Of a DNA stretch of 64,000 bases, positions 8,671-17,500 are shown in pieces. Numbering within the stretch: the stretch's first letter is position 1; each line of letters starts with the position of its first letter. The notes below the pieces were generated by a model. That model saw only the letters and a list, made by a program, of their open reading frames with translations. It did not search any database and was not told the origin of the DNA. The DNA is from Halonatronomonas betaini (GTDB taxonomy: Bacteria > Bacillota > Halanaerobiia > Halanaerobiales > Halarsenatibacteraceae). Position numbers and translations under genes: made by a program. Location of the stretch: assembly GCF_015666175.1 (NCBI RefSeq), contig NZ_JADPIE010000004.1, positions 1-64,000 on the forward strand. The letters are read 5' to 3'.

Positions 8671-10131
8671 ATGATGAAAAATAACTGCTATGGCTGCTGT
8701 ACCCATCTTCTTTCCAGAGGGGAATTAGATCAGATACACAATCTCAGTCTTAAAATTCTTGCTGAAATAGGTATTAAAATAGAAGATAAGATATTAATCG
8801 ATAGTTTAAAAGAAAGTGGTTGCCAGGATAAAGGTGACAGATTATTACTTCCAGTAGAATTTATTGAAGATATCCTTAAAAAACAGGAAAAATCCCATGA
8901 GGACAATAATTATTCAGGATTAAAATTTAAAAATCCCCTTACTGGAGATGAGAAAAAATTTAGAACAGGCAGGGTCTATAGCCAGCCCTTTGGAACTGTT
9001 GCCAGTATATTAGATTTAAATAGCAATAAGCCTAGAAAGGTTACTGAAAGGGATTTAATAGAGTTTATTCAACTTCAAAACCGATTGGAGAATATAGATT
9101 TTACTGGGCCATCGGTTATTCCTGAAGAATATCCTGCCAGGCTTAGAGAGCTAAGAATGGCTGAAATCTCTCTCCGTTATAGCCAAAAAACCTTTGGAGG
9201 TGTTGCTGTATCAAGGAGTTCTGAAGTTGATTATATAATAGAATTATATAAGATAATTCAGGATAATCAGCCTGAGCCAATAGGAGGTCTCGGGATTTCA
9301 CCTGAAAGCCCATTATCATACCCCGGGGAGATTACTGATATAATAAGCAAAGTGGCCATGGCCGGAATCCCTATCAAGGTTCTGGTAGCACCAATTGCCG
9401 GATTAACAGCACCATTGACTATTGCTGGTTCCCTGGCCCAGATGAATGCAAGTATGTTAGCCTTTACTGCAATTGCTAATCTTTATAATCCAGATGCTAT
9501 ACTTTTTTTCTGTTCCAGAATCTCTTTTCCGAATATGATGAAAGGTTATTCTATCTGGGGCTTACCAGAAATTGGACTGGCCAGTACAGCCGCTGTTCAA
9601 CTGGCTAAATACTATGGCTTCTTTTCAACTGTTTATGGTATCTCTTCAACCTCCTGTGCCATTGATATTCAGGCCGGTTATGAGAAGGCTATAAATGCTT
9701 TGCTGCCGGCTTTAGCAGGGGCCAATATTTTATCTGGTGCCGGGAGCCTGGCCAGTAATACGCTGGCTTCAAAGGAACAGCTAGTTATTGATAATGAAAT
9801 AATGACACTGGTTAAAAGAATTATTGCAAGGTATGATATTAATGAAGATACTTTAGGTTTTGAGATGCTTGAACGCTCAATCGATAATGGTAGTTTTATA
9901 TCAGATAAGCATACTGTTAAGCATCTTAGAGATGGTGAAATATATCATACTAAACTTGGCTTTGATAGCTTCTGGCATGAATGGCAGGAGTCAGGCTTTC
10001 TTGAGATAGCAGAAAAAGCCACTACCAGAATTAAAGAAATACGTAATGAAGAGCCAGAAGATCTCCTGAATTATGAACAGCAGAAGGCATTTGCTAAAGT
10101 GATTAGAAAGGCAGAAGAAAGTTTGTTATAA
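8671..10131 (+). CDS. MttB-superfamily (trimethylamine methyltransferase-like) protein, non-pyrrolysine
   Basis: 486 residues, full length for the MttB superfamily. The N-terminus (LSLKILAEIGIKIED), the central FGGVAVSRSSEVDYI and the glycine/alanine-rich barrel strands (PIGGLGISPESPLSYP, GAGSLASNTLASKEQL) fit the family. The frame has no in-frame amber codon and no gap, so it belongs to the pyrrolysine-free branch, whose characterised members demethylate glycine betaine, carnitine, proline betaine and similar quaternary amines onto a corrinoid protein. No corrinoid-protein or MtbA-like gene is present in the window. Start ATG has a GGGGAGGTG site. Co-transcribed with the importer upstream, which suggests that the importer brings its substrate; this is inference. 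Confidence 0.85.
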   Translation: MMKNNCYGCCTHLLSRGELDQIHNLSLKILAEIGIKIEDKILIDSLKESGCQDKGDRLLLPVEFIEDILKKQEKSHEDNNYSGLKFKNPLTGDEKKFRTGRVYSQPFGTVASILDLNSNKPRKVTERDLIEFIQLQNRLENIDFTGPSVIPEEYPARLRELRMAEISLRYSQKTFGGVAVSRSSEVDYIIELYKIIQDNQPEPIGGLGISPESPLSYPGEITDIISKVAMAGIPIKVLVAPIAGLTAPLTIAGSLAQMNASMLAFTAIANLYNPDAILFFCSRISFPNMMKGYSIWGLPEIGLASTAAVQLAKYYGFFSTVYGISSTSCAIDIQAGYEKAINALLPALAGANILSGAGSLASNTLASKEQLVIDNEIMTLVKRIIARYDINEDTLGFEMLERSIDNGSFISDKHTVKHLRDGEIYHTKLGFDSFWHEWQESGFLEIAEKATTRIKEIRNEEPEDLLNYEQQKAFAKVIRKAEESLL

Positions 10132-10133
10132 AC

Positions 10134-11225
10134 TTATAATTTATATCTTATAAATTGATTTTCACATGGTGGGCCACCAGCATACCAGAGCTCTTTTCTG
10201 GCAGGTTCTATTATCCAGGCTGCTCTGGTTAAAAATTTATCGCTATATTTAGATCTTTTATCACTATGTCTGCAGATTGAGTGGGGGTAATTGAGATGGT
10301 CTTTTAAGAATCTCTGGGCTGTAACCATTGAGATTCTGCCGGAATTTTCTTTTAAGAACTTATTCATCCTATTATCTCTAATGATAGATGAGGCCTTTCT
10401 TCGGTATTTTTCAAGGTTTTCAGGCTCCGGTTCCTGCCTGGCAAAACGGGGAGTTAAATAATGGTTGCCATGACTTAAATAATCAGCGGAATAGTTAATT
10501 TCAATATCATTAGGTGTGGCTTCAATATGGTAAATTTCATCTCCATCTGACAGGAATAGACTAAAGCAGCCTGCTCGATTGGCTTTCATTACAGCAGTTA
10601 AAGCATCGCCTATTGTTTTTTGCCGTAGAATTTCCTCTATAATAATATAGGTCGGGACACCTTTTTTGATTTTTAGTCTCGGGACTGAATTCCAGCAAAT
10701 TGCAATACCAGCAGAATTTAAACCTGCAGCAGCTAGCATTCCTGGGTAGGTATACGAGATGATATCAGGGCCCTGAGTAGCTCTTCTTATTAATAAAAAG
10801 TCATTGAAGTTATCTTCCCATTCTAAAAAATTATCCCAGGTCTGACCGATTACCGCCTTGTTCTGATAGGTTGAGTTGCCAGTTGCTGCAAAGGATGTAC
10901 AGTTGCCTTTATTATTAAAAATATTGCGCTCTTCATTTAAAGAAATCATTAGAATATCATGATAATTTACCTGGGCACCAGTGGCAATCGCCTTTAGTTC
11001 CGCCTCGATTTCTGGAGAGTATTTAGTAATATAAGGTAAGAATCTGCTTGCGATATTCCTGGTTTCTTTGATACTAAAGCCATTACGTTGATTAAAATTA
11101 TGGAAGAAGCTTATAGCTTGTTTGATTTCCTTGTGAGCTAATTTGCCATATTTATGGCCTCTTTCTGTTGGTCCACCTCTGATTTCTAAGAAATTGGTAT
11201 GGGGTCCAGGGCTTTGAGTAGTCAT
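10134..11225 (-). CDS. C45 family autoproteolytic acyltransferase/hydrolase
   Basis: 363 residues resembling acyl-CoA:6-aminopenicillanate acyltransferase-type Ntn hydrolases. The start has IRGGPTERGHKYGKL, and the expected self-cleavage site is the Asn-Cys of NKGNCTSFAATG near residue 103, making Cys the N-terminal nucleophile. Downstream GQTWDN, PGMLAAAGLNSAGIAICWN and RAGCFSLFLSDGDEIYHIE are family features. Such proteins cleave or transfer amide-linked acyl groups; the substrate is unknown. No signal peptide is visible. It is tail-to-tail with the methyltransferase gene with a 2-bp gap and no terminator between, so the transcripts probably overlap. Start ATG has an AAGGAGG site 9 nt upstream. 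Confidence 0.85.
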   Translation of the reverse strand: MTTQSPGPHTNFLEIRGGPTERGHKYGKLAHKEIKQAISFFHNFNQRNGFSIKETRNIASRFLPYITKYSPEIEAELKAIATGAQVNYHDILMISLNEERNIFNNKGNCTSFAATGNSTYQNKAVIGQTWDNFLEWEDNFNDFLLIRRATQGPDIISYTYPGMLAAAGLNSAGIAICWNSVPRLKIKKGVPTYIIIEEILRQKTIGDALTAVMKANRAGCFSLFLSDGDEIYHIEATPNDIEINYSADYLSHGNHYLTPRFARQEPEPENLEKYRRKASSIIRDNRMNKFLKENSGRISMVTAQRFLKDHLNYPHSICRHSDKRSKYSDKFLTRAAWIIEPARKELWYAGGPPCENQFIRYKL

Positions 11226-11283
11226 TGTTACAGGCCTCCTTAATAATATGTCTTCCTATTATTAATCAATATAAAATTTAATC

Positions 11284-11359
11284 TGGAGCGGACAACGGGA
11301 TTTGAACCCGTGGCCTCTGGCTTGGGAAGCCAGCGCTCTACCAGCTGAGCTATGTCCGC
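11284..11359 (-). tRNA. tRNA-Gly (anticodon CCC)
   Basis: A complete cloverleaf reads on the minus strand: acceptor GCGGACA/TGTCCGC, D stem GCTC/GAGC, anticodon stem CTGGC/GCCAG with loop TTCCCAA (anticodon CCC), T stem ACGGG/CCCGT with TTCAAAT loop, discriminator T as usual for bacterial tRNA-Gly, and encoded CCA. 76 nt. Confidence 0.97.
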
Positions 11360-11536
11360 CTGGTTTTATTTATTAATATTAAATTTAGCTTATAAATATA
11401 TTATATCATAGCTTTAAGATATTTTAACCTGTAAAAACTAATAAGTTAACCTAAAATATGTTATGATTATTATATAATCAAATTTATGATAATTAAAGTA
11501 ATGATTATCTTAAATTTTTATGAGAGGTAGGATATT

Positions 11537-11920
11537 ATGGCTAAAGATAAGCTCCAGCTCTATTATAAATTATATGATTTGAGCCGTCAGCAACGGGAAG
11601 AAATACTGACTGGCACGATTGATAATGTTCTTGATATTATCAGACAGAAGAGTGAGTTAGTCCTTGAGCTAGAAGAGGTAGATCTTGAAGAAGAGATAAG
11701 GTCTCATAAGGATCCCCAGGGTACTTTAATTGAGATGCAGAATCTATTAAAGAGATTAACTGAACTGGAGCAAGAAAATACCGAATTATTAAAAGATATG
11801 GCTCCTGATCTGGAGAATAAGGTTAAGAAGATTAAACAGGAGTATAATAACGCCAGTGATGCTTATAAGAAGGATGATAGGAATAAGTCTGGTGGTAATA
11901 ATATTGATCAGCGGAGTTAA
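11537..11920 (+). CDS. Small coiled-coil protein, possibly FlgN/FliT-like
   Basis: 127 residues, almost wholly helical and charged, no membrane segment, with a hydrophilic tail. The pattern of leucines and the IIRQKSELVLELEEVD segment resemble flagellar export chaperones of the FlgN type, which have a conserved KxELL motif, but no flagellar gene is nearby, so this is only a suggestion. Start ATG with a GAGAGGTAGG site. It is followed 42 bp later by the carbonic-anhydrase-like gene on the same strand. Confidence 0.65.
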   Translation: MAKDKLQLYYKLYDLSRQQREEILTGTIDNVLDIIRQKSELVLELEEVDLEEEIRSHKDPQGTLIEMQNLLKRLTELEQENTELLKDMAPDLENKVKKIKQEYNNASDAYKKDDRNKSGGNNIDQRS

Positions 11921-11962
11921 TCTTAGAAAAATTTAATGTTTTATTAATGGAGGGGTTGGAAA

Positions 11963-12343
11963 TTGGATTGTGATTTTGTAACTGCAATTAATTGTATGGA
12001 TGGGCGGGTTCAGGAGCCTGTACTTGATTATTTAAAAGGAAGATGTGATGTTAATAATGTTGATATGATAACTGTTCCTGGCCCAAGTAGGGTCTTGACT
12101 GATGCTGATTTTATACAGGTGGCAGAGTTTATCAGAGATAGAGTTGCTATCTCAGTTAATATTCATGGCTCACATCTAATTGCCTTGATTGGTCATCATG
12201 ACTGTGCTGGAAATCCTATACCTAGAAATGAACAGCTTGAAGAAATTATTGATGCAGTAGAACTGATTAAAGGATGGGAATTTGAGACTGAAGTTTTAGG
12301 TCTCTGGGTTAATAGTAAGTTCCAGGTAGAAGTTGTTGTTTGA
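11963..12343 (+). CDS. Carbonic-anhydrase-like small protein
   Basis: 126 residues. It carries the two zinc-site motifs of beta-carbonic-anhydrase-like proteins: NCMDGRVQ near residue 10 (Cys-x-Asp-x-Arg) and GHHDCAGNP near residue 73 (His-x2-Cys). It is shorter than classical beta-carbonic anhydrases and fits the short putative carbonic anhydrase family found in anaerobes; activity on CO2 is not established for it. The start is TTG, chosen because a GGAGGGG site lies 7 nt upstream and no ATG or GTG fits. A terminator follows. Confidence 0.75.
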   Translation: MDCDFVTAINCMDGRVQEPVLDYLKGRCDVNNVDMITVPGPSRVLTDADFIQVAEFIRDRVAISVNIHGSHLIALIGHHDCAGNPIPRNEQLEEIIDAVELIKGWEFETEVLGLWVNSKFQVEVVV

Positions 12344-12435
12344 CTTTAATTGCATTATATAATTACATAAAGATAATTAATATGTTTTACCTAAAGTTCA
12401 ATCTATAGTTTTTTAATGTTATATATTTTTTTTTT

Positions 12436-12465
12436 AGTCAGCTATTAAATATAGCTGGCTTTTTT
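12436..12465 (+). terminator. Rho-independent terminator after the carbonic-anhydrase-like gene
   Basis: 10-bp stem AGTCAGCTAT/ATAGCTGGCT (one wobble pair), 5-nt loop, then five T. Confidence 0.85.
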
Positions 12466-12492
12466 ATTTGAATTTATTTTAATATACTTTCT

Positions 12493-12543
12493 GGTCATAT
12501 GCCAGTCATAACCTGGTCATGTTTTAGTCATATTCTACTCATA
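12493..12543 (-). repeat. Five heptamers at exact 11-bp period (operator array 2)
   Basis: On the plus strand GGTCATA, AGTCATA, GGTCATG, AGTCATA, ACTCATA begin at 12493, 12504, 12515, 12526 and 12537; a degraded sixth (ACTTAGA) follows at 12548. The minus strand gives TATGACT-type heptamers identical to array 1 (4137-4176), with the same 4-bp gaps. The array ends about 24 bp upstream of the -35 box at 12578, in the opposite orientation to array 1 relative to its gene. Confidence 0.75.
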
Positions 12544-12577
12544 TTTTACTTAGAATTGAAATGTTGCAAATATTTAG

Positions 12578-12606
12578 TTGACTAAATTGTTTTTCCGTGC
12601 TAAGAT
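12578..12606 (+). promoter_or_regulatory. Sigma-A promoter of the secreted-protein gene
   Basis: TTGACT, 17-bp spacer, TAAGAT, 35 bp before the start codon, directly downstream of operator array 2. Confidence 0.6.
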
Positions 12607-12641
12607 ATCCTCATAATAACTAACAAAGGGAGTTGAGGGGA

Positions 12642-13865
12642 ATGTTTAAAAAGAAGGGTCTAATTATTTTGAGTCTGGTGCTTCTTATTTTACTGGCCGG
12701 TAATTACAATGTTAGTGCCTATCACCCCTATGATCAGGACACAATTATGATTTATTTTTACAGAATTGGAGTCATTGAAGATTGGGAGATGGACCCTCTG
12801 ACTGAGCTGGAATGGGAGGATTTCGAAGAAATCTTTACTGCTGCTTTACCAGGTCATGAATTTAATGAAGAGCTAGTGACTTCCACTTATTTAGATAATG
12901 TTCAGTTAATTGCTCAGATCATCAATGCTGTAGATCAGGAAGAGTTTATTTATACTTTCAGTGACAATTTAAATAGGGAACAGAAAATCCTTGCAACTGC
13001 AGATATTCTTGAATTAAATTTTTATCATGATGGCCCCAGACCAGTCTTAGTTGATGCTTTAAATATGTTGCTAAAAGCCAGGGTAGATTTAGGGTTATAT
13101 ATTCCATATTTAGGCCATATCAATGATTATGATATTTATCAGGCAAGCCGTCTAAAAAGAGAATCTATCAATAAAGATGATTTTCAGAATGCTGTCCCAG
13201 AATTATTTGAAGTCGGTGTTAAAGGTTTAGATACCATACCTGGTGGCACCTTTACCGGGTACAATATAAAAGACTATAATGAAAATCCATTATTTGATCC
13301 TGAATTTAAGATCAGATACGATCACGGTAATATGGGGCATCTACTCCAGATGGTTTCTCTTTTAAGAAGAGATAATTTCTATGTTGACTGGGATGTTAAA
13401 GGCAGAATTTCATCCTATGTTCATCATATTGATCAATGGGGGGAGCCTTCTCCTGAATCTATAATAGCAGAGATCGATGATAACAGAGTTGTTGTTGGTT
13501 CTGCTTCTTATGATATCTTGATTGAATTTCCAAATTTGAGTCAGATGGAGAGATTTAAGGTTTTAGTAGATGATTTTGCCAGAAGAAAACAGGAAGATAC
13601 AAGTGGTTTGATAAGATCACCATATTATGCTCCTGTTTATGGAACTATCACATCTCTACCAGGATATGAAGAGGTTATTGGTGTTAGAGTAAATCATGGC
13701 CATTATTATCTCCAGTCTTATGTTTTAGTTGAATATGCTGAGCAGGTTGTAGAAGAACTTGAGAGAATTACTGAAGAGTTAGCTGGTGACTTTACAATTG
13801 AGACTGAAACCTATTATGTCAATCCAGAGTTTGTTAACTATTTAAGAGACAATCTCACTGATTAA
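12642..13865 (+). CDS. Secreted protein of unknown function
   Basis: 407 residues. Signal peptide MFKKKGLIILSLVLLILLAG with likely cleavage after VSA. The mature protein is mixed alpha/beta, acidic and without Cys clusters or membrane segments; it has repeated aromatic residues and His-rich spots (YDHGNMGHLL, SYVHHIDQWG, RVNHGHYY). I recognise no family. The ATG start has AAAGGGAG 9 nt upstream; an alternative TTG three codons earlier would overlap that site. Monocistronic between two terminators, with its own promoter and operator array 2 upstream, so it is probably co-regulated with the small secreted protein at 4344-4799. Confidence 0.8.
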   Translation: MFKKKGLIILSLVLLILLAGNYNVSAYHPYDQDTIMIYFYRIGVIEDWEMDPLTELEWEDFEEIFTAALPGHEFNEELVTSTYLDNVQLIAQIINAVDQEEFIYTFSDNLNREQKILATADILELNFYHDGPRPVLVDALNMLLKARVDLGLYIPYLGHINDYDIYQASRLKRESINKDDFQNAVPELFEVGVKGLDTIPGGTFTGYNIKDYNENPLFDPEFKIRYDHGNMGHLLQMVSLLRRDNFYVDWDVKGRISSYVHHIDQWGEPSPESIIAEIDDNRVVVGSASYDILIEFPNLSQMERFKVLVDDFARRKQEDTSGLIRSPYYAPVYGTITSLPGYEEVIGVRVNHGHYYLQSYVLVEYAEQVVEELERITEELAGDFTIETETYYVNPEFVNYLRDNLTD

Positions 13866-13901
13866 GCTAAATTTTAGAATTGGATTAAGTCTTTTATTTC
13901 A

Positions 13902-13926
13902 GGGCCCTACAAGAGGGCCCTTTTTT
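13902..13926 (+). terminator. Rho-independent terminator
   Basis: GC-only 7-bp stem GGGCCCT/AGGGCCC, 5-nt loop, six T. Confidence 0.9.
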
Positions 13927-14015
13927 AAATTTTTAACTTTTGTGACTTTTATTTTTATGAACTATATAGTATAATTAATCTAGTGAAAGATTTAATAAAG
14001 TCAACGATAATAGTA

Positions 14016-14047
14016 AAGATTAGATTTATATTTATTGTTCTAATCTT
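14016..14047 (+). promoter_or_regulatory. Inverted repeat in the leader of the hydrogenase operon
   Basis: Perfect 9-bp arms AAGATTAGA/TCTAATCTT separated by 14 nt, ending 13 nt before the ribosome site of the first hydrogenase gene. There is no T run behind it, so it may be an operator or an mRNA structure rather than a terminator. A TATAAT box at about 13971 could be the promoter. Confidence 0.4.
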
Positions 14048-14075
14048 AAAATCTTAATAGGAGGAGGTGAAATAT

Positions 14076-14591
14076 ATGCCTGTAAAACAGGAACTTAATT
14101 GGTATAAGATTATTCCAGAGATTGATAAAATTGTGGAAAAGAATGATTTCAAAGAAGAGGAGTTATTGGAGATTCTTCATAGCACTCAGGAATTTATAGG
14201 CTATATTCCTCTGGAAGCTCAGGAAAGAATTGCAAAAAAGCTTAAAGTATCACCGGCAAGGGTTAAAAGTGTTATTTCTTTTTATAATCATTTTACTGAT
14301 CAGCCCCGGGGCAAATTTGAAATAGCTTTCTGTAAAGGAACAGCCTGTTATGTTAAGGGTTCTGAAAAAATAATTGATAGAATAAAAAATGAATTTAATC
14401 TAGAGGCCGGTGAAACTACTGAAGATGGACTTCTGTCATTAGAAGTGGTTCGTTGTCTTGGAGCCTGTGGACTTGCTCCAGTTATGACAATTAATGGTGA
14501 AGCATATGGCTTACTTAATCCAGAAAAGGCTGTAAGAATTATTGAGCATAAGATTCAAAAGGCGAGCATTGAGGAGGTGCAGATGAAATAA
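14076..14591 (+). CDS. hydC: NuoE-like [2Fe-2S] subunit of NAD(P)-linked hydrogenase (HydC-type)
   Basis: 171 residues, normal for the NuoE/HydC family. A helical N-terminal half (LLEILHSTQEFIGYIPLEAQ) leads into a thioredoxin-fold [2Fe-2S] half with ligands in KGTACYVKGS (C-x4-type pair) and RCLGACGLAP. It would pass electrons between the FMN subunit and the hydrogenase. The ATG is set by GGAGGTGA 5 nt upstream; the GTG nine bases earlier is part of that ribosome site. Its stop overlaps the next start by one base (TAATG), indicating translational coupling with the HydB fusion. Confidence 0.92.
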   Translation: MPVKQELNWYKIIPEIDKIVEKNDFKEEELLEILHSTQEFIGYIPLEAQERIAKKLKVSPARVKSVISFYNHFTDQPRGKFEIAFCKGTACYVKGSEKIIDRIKNEFNLEAGETTEDGLLSLEVVRCLGACGLAPVMTINGEAYGLLNPEKAVRIIEHKIQKASIEEVQMK

Positions 14592-17500
14592 TGGCAAGAT
14601 TTAATAATGTAGATGAAATTCAATTCTATAGAGATAGCCTCAAAAGTGAAAGTGAAAACAACCTCGATACTGAAATTGTTGTTGGTCTTGGCACCTGTGG
14701 AATAGCATCTGGTGCTAAAGATACTCTAGAAGCCATTAAGAAAGAGTTGGAATGGAAAAATATCAAGGATATTAAAATATCTCAGACAGGCTGTATGGGG
14801 TATTGTGTAGGAGAGCCTCTGGTTGAAATAAGGCAGGGCGATTCAAAAGTATTATATGAGAATATAAAAGATTTCAAAGTAGAAGAATTGCTCCAGCAGC
14901 ATTTAATCGAGGGAAATATAGTTGAACGCTGGCAGGTAGATGAAGATTTAGATTTTTTCAAGGCCCAGGAAAGAATAGTATTAAAGAATTGTGGATTGAT
15001 TGATCCAGAAAGTATTGATGATGCAATTAGCAACGGAGCTTATCGAGGCCTTGCCAAAGCAATTAAGGAGATGGACCAGGAAGACATAGTAAATGAAATA
15101 ACTGTATCAAAGCTCAGAGGGCGGGGTGGAGGCGGTTTTCCAACTGGTATGAAGTGGAAATTCGCATTAGACAGTCCAGGCGAAAAGAAATATGTTGTCT
15201 GTAATGCAGATGAAGGTGATCCTGGAGCCTTTATGGATAGAAGTATTCTAGAAGGGGACCCCCACCGTTTGATTGAAGGCATGATTATTGCCGGCTATGC
15301 CATTGGAGCTAATTATGGATATGTTTACTGTAGAGCAGAATATCCTCTGGCAATTAGTAGATTGAGAAAAGCTATTAAAGATGCTGAAGATTACGGAATT
15401 TTAGGAGAAAATATTCTTGGTTCAGGGTTTGATTTTAATCTGGATATCAGGTTAGGTGCTGGTGCTTTTGTCTGTGGCGAAGAAACAGCTTTACTGGCAT
15501 CACTGGAAGGTCATAGAGGCGAGCCTAAGCCGCGGCCACCTTATCCTCCACAGAAAGGATATAAGGGTTACCCAACTGTAATTAATAATGTTGAAACCCT
15601 GGCTAATATTCCAGATATAATTGATAAAGGCAGGCACTGGTTTAAAAATATCGGAACTGAAGATAGCCCGGGGACTAAAGTTTTTGCTCTGGCCGGTAAA
15701 GTTAGAAATAATGGTCTGGTAGAAGTTCCAATGGGAACAAAATTAGGTGATATTGTCTTTGACATCGGTGGCGGTCTAATCAATGATGGTAAATTCAAGG
15801 CTGCCCAGACTGGAGGGCCTTCTGGCGGTTGTATTCCGATTGAGCATTTAAATGTTCCTATTGATTATGATTCATTAAAAGAACTTGGAACTATCATGGG
15901 TTCTGGTGGATTAATTGTTATGGACCAGCAGGATTGTATGGTCGATCTGGCTAAATATTTTATAGATTTCTGTAAAGATGAATCCTGCGGGAAATGCACA
16001 CCCTGTAGAATTGGTACAACTAGAATGCTAGAAATACTTGATAAGATAACAAAGGGAGAAGGAGAGCAGAAAGATTTAGATCTTTTATTAGATATGGGAG
16101 AAAAGGTTCAGGATTCTTCTTTCTGTGGCCTGGGTCAGACTGCCCCAAATCCAGTTGTTAGTACTGCCAGGTATTTTATGGACGAATATAAAGCCCATAT
16201 TGAAGATAATTACTGTGAATCTTCAAGATGTGCCTCAATGTTTGATTCGCCATGTCAGAACTCCTGTCCTGCTAATGTTGATGTTCCTAAATATATTGAT
16301 CTAGTAAGACAGGGGCGCTATAAAGAAGCCTATAAGGAAATACAGCGAGAAAATCCACTTGTTCTTGTCTGTGGCAGAGTCTGTTACAATCTCTGTGAGC
16401 CATCATGTAACCGCCGTTCCCTGGATGAAGGGCTTGCTATTCGAGAATTAAAAAGGTTTATTAGTGATATAGTGCCTAAAATCGAAGGTGGTTATCCGAT
16501 TCCAAAGATTAAAGAAGACAAGAATGAGCAGGTAGCAGTTATCGGCTCAGGTCCAGCAGGTTTAACAGCTGCATTCTATTTACGAAAACAGGGTTATCAG
16601 GTAAAAATCTTTGAATCTAATTCAGTTTTAGGAGGACTTTTAGCAGTAGGTATTCCTGAATTTAGACTTCCTCAGGATAAACTAAATGAAGAAATAACTG
16701 TCTTAACAACAATGGGAGTAGATGTTGAGATTGAAAGTGAACTCGGCAGAGACTTTAACTTTGATGATCTTAAAAAACAGGGCTATAAAGCAGTTTATCT
16801 GGCATTAGGAACCCATAATGACCTTGATATTGGAATAGAAGGCGAGGAATTAGATGGCGTTTATAATGCTATAGAGCTTCTTAAAAAGATTAATCTGGAA
16901 CAGGGCATAGATATGGAAGGCAAGAAAATAGCTGTTGTTGGTGGAGGAAATGCAGCTATAGATGTTGCCAGAAATGCTGTTAGGATGGGCGCTGACGAGG
17001 TTAATATTGTATATCGCCGGAGAGAAGAAGAAATGCCAGCCCACGGTGAAGAAGTTGAAGAGGCCAAATATGAAAAGGTTAATATGCATACCCAGGTAAA
17101 TCCAGTCAGAATAGATGGTGAGGATGGAAAAGTTGTTGGCCTGGAATGTGTACAAATTGAAGAGGGTGACTTTGATCAATCAGGTCGGAGGAGGCCTCAG
17201 GCAATAGAAGGTTCTAACTTTATGCTGGATGTAGATATAGTTGTAATGGCAATCGGTCAGAATGTCGATGATAAATTTAATGCTGGCGATATAAAAATTA
17301 AGATGACTGACAATAATATGATAGAAGTTAATGAAAATAAACAGACAAATATTCCCTGGATATTTGCAGGTGGTGATTGTATTACTGGACCATCAACTGT
17401 TGTAGAATCAGTTAAACAGGGTAAGGACGTGGCAAGAGAAATTGATATTTATTTAGGTGGAGATGGTGATATTGTTTCTCCAAGTGAAATAGAAAGAGAA

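Noticed and set aside
8671-10131. Possible pyrrolysine codon in the MttB-family gene
   Set aside because: The frame is uninterrupted at full family length with no in-frame TAG, so it belongs to the pyrrolysine-free branch.
15040-17179. Several antisense open frames inside the HydB fusion gene, as also within the fumarate reductase, HdrA and glutamate synthase genes
   Set aside because: They are shadows of strongly coding frames on the other strand, lacking ribosome sites and known motifs.
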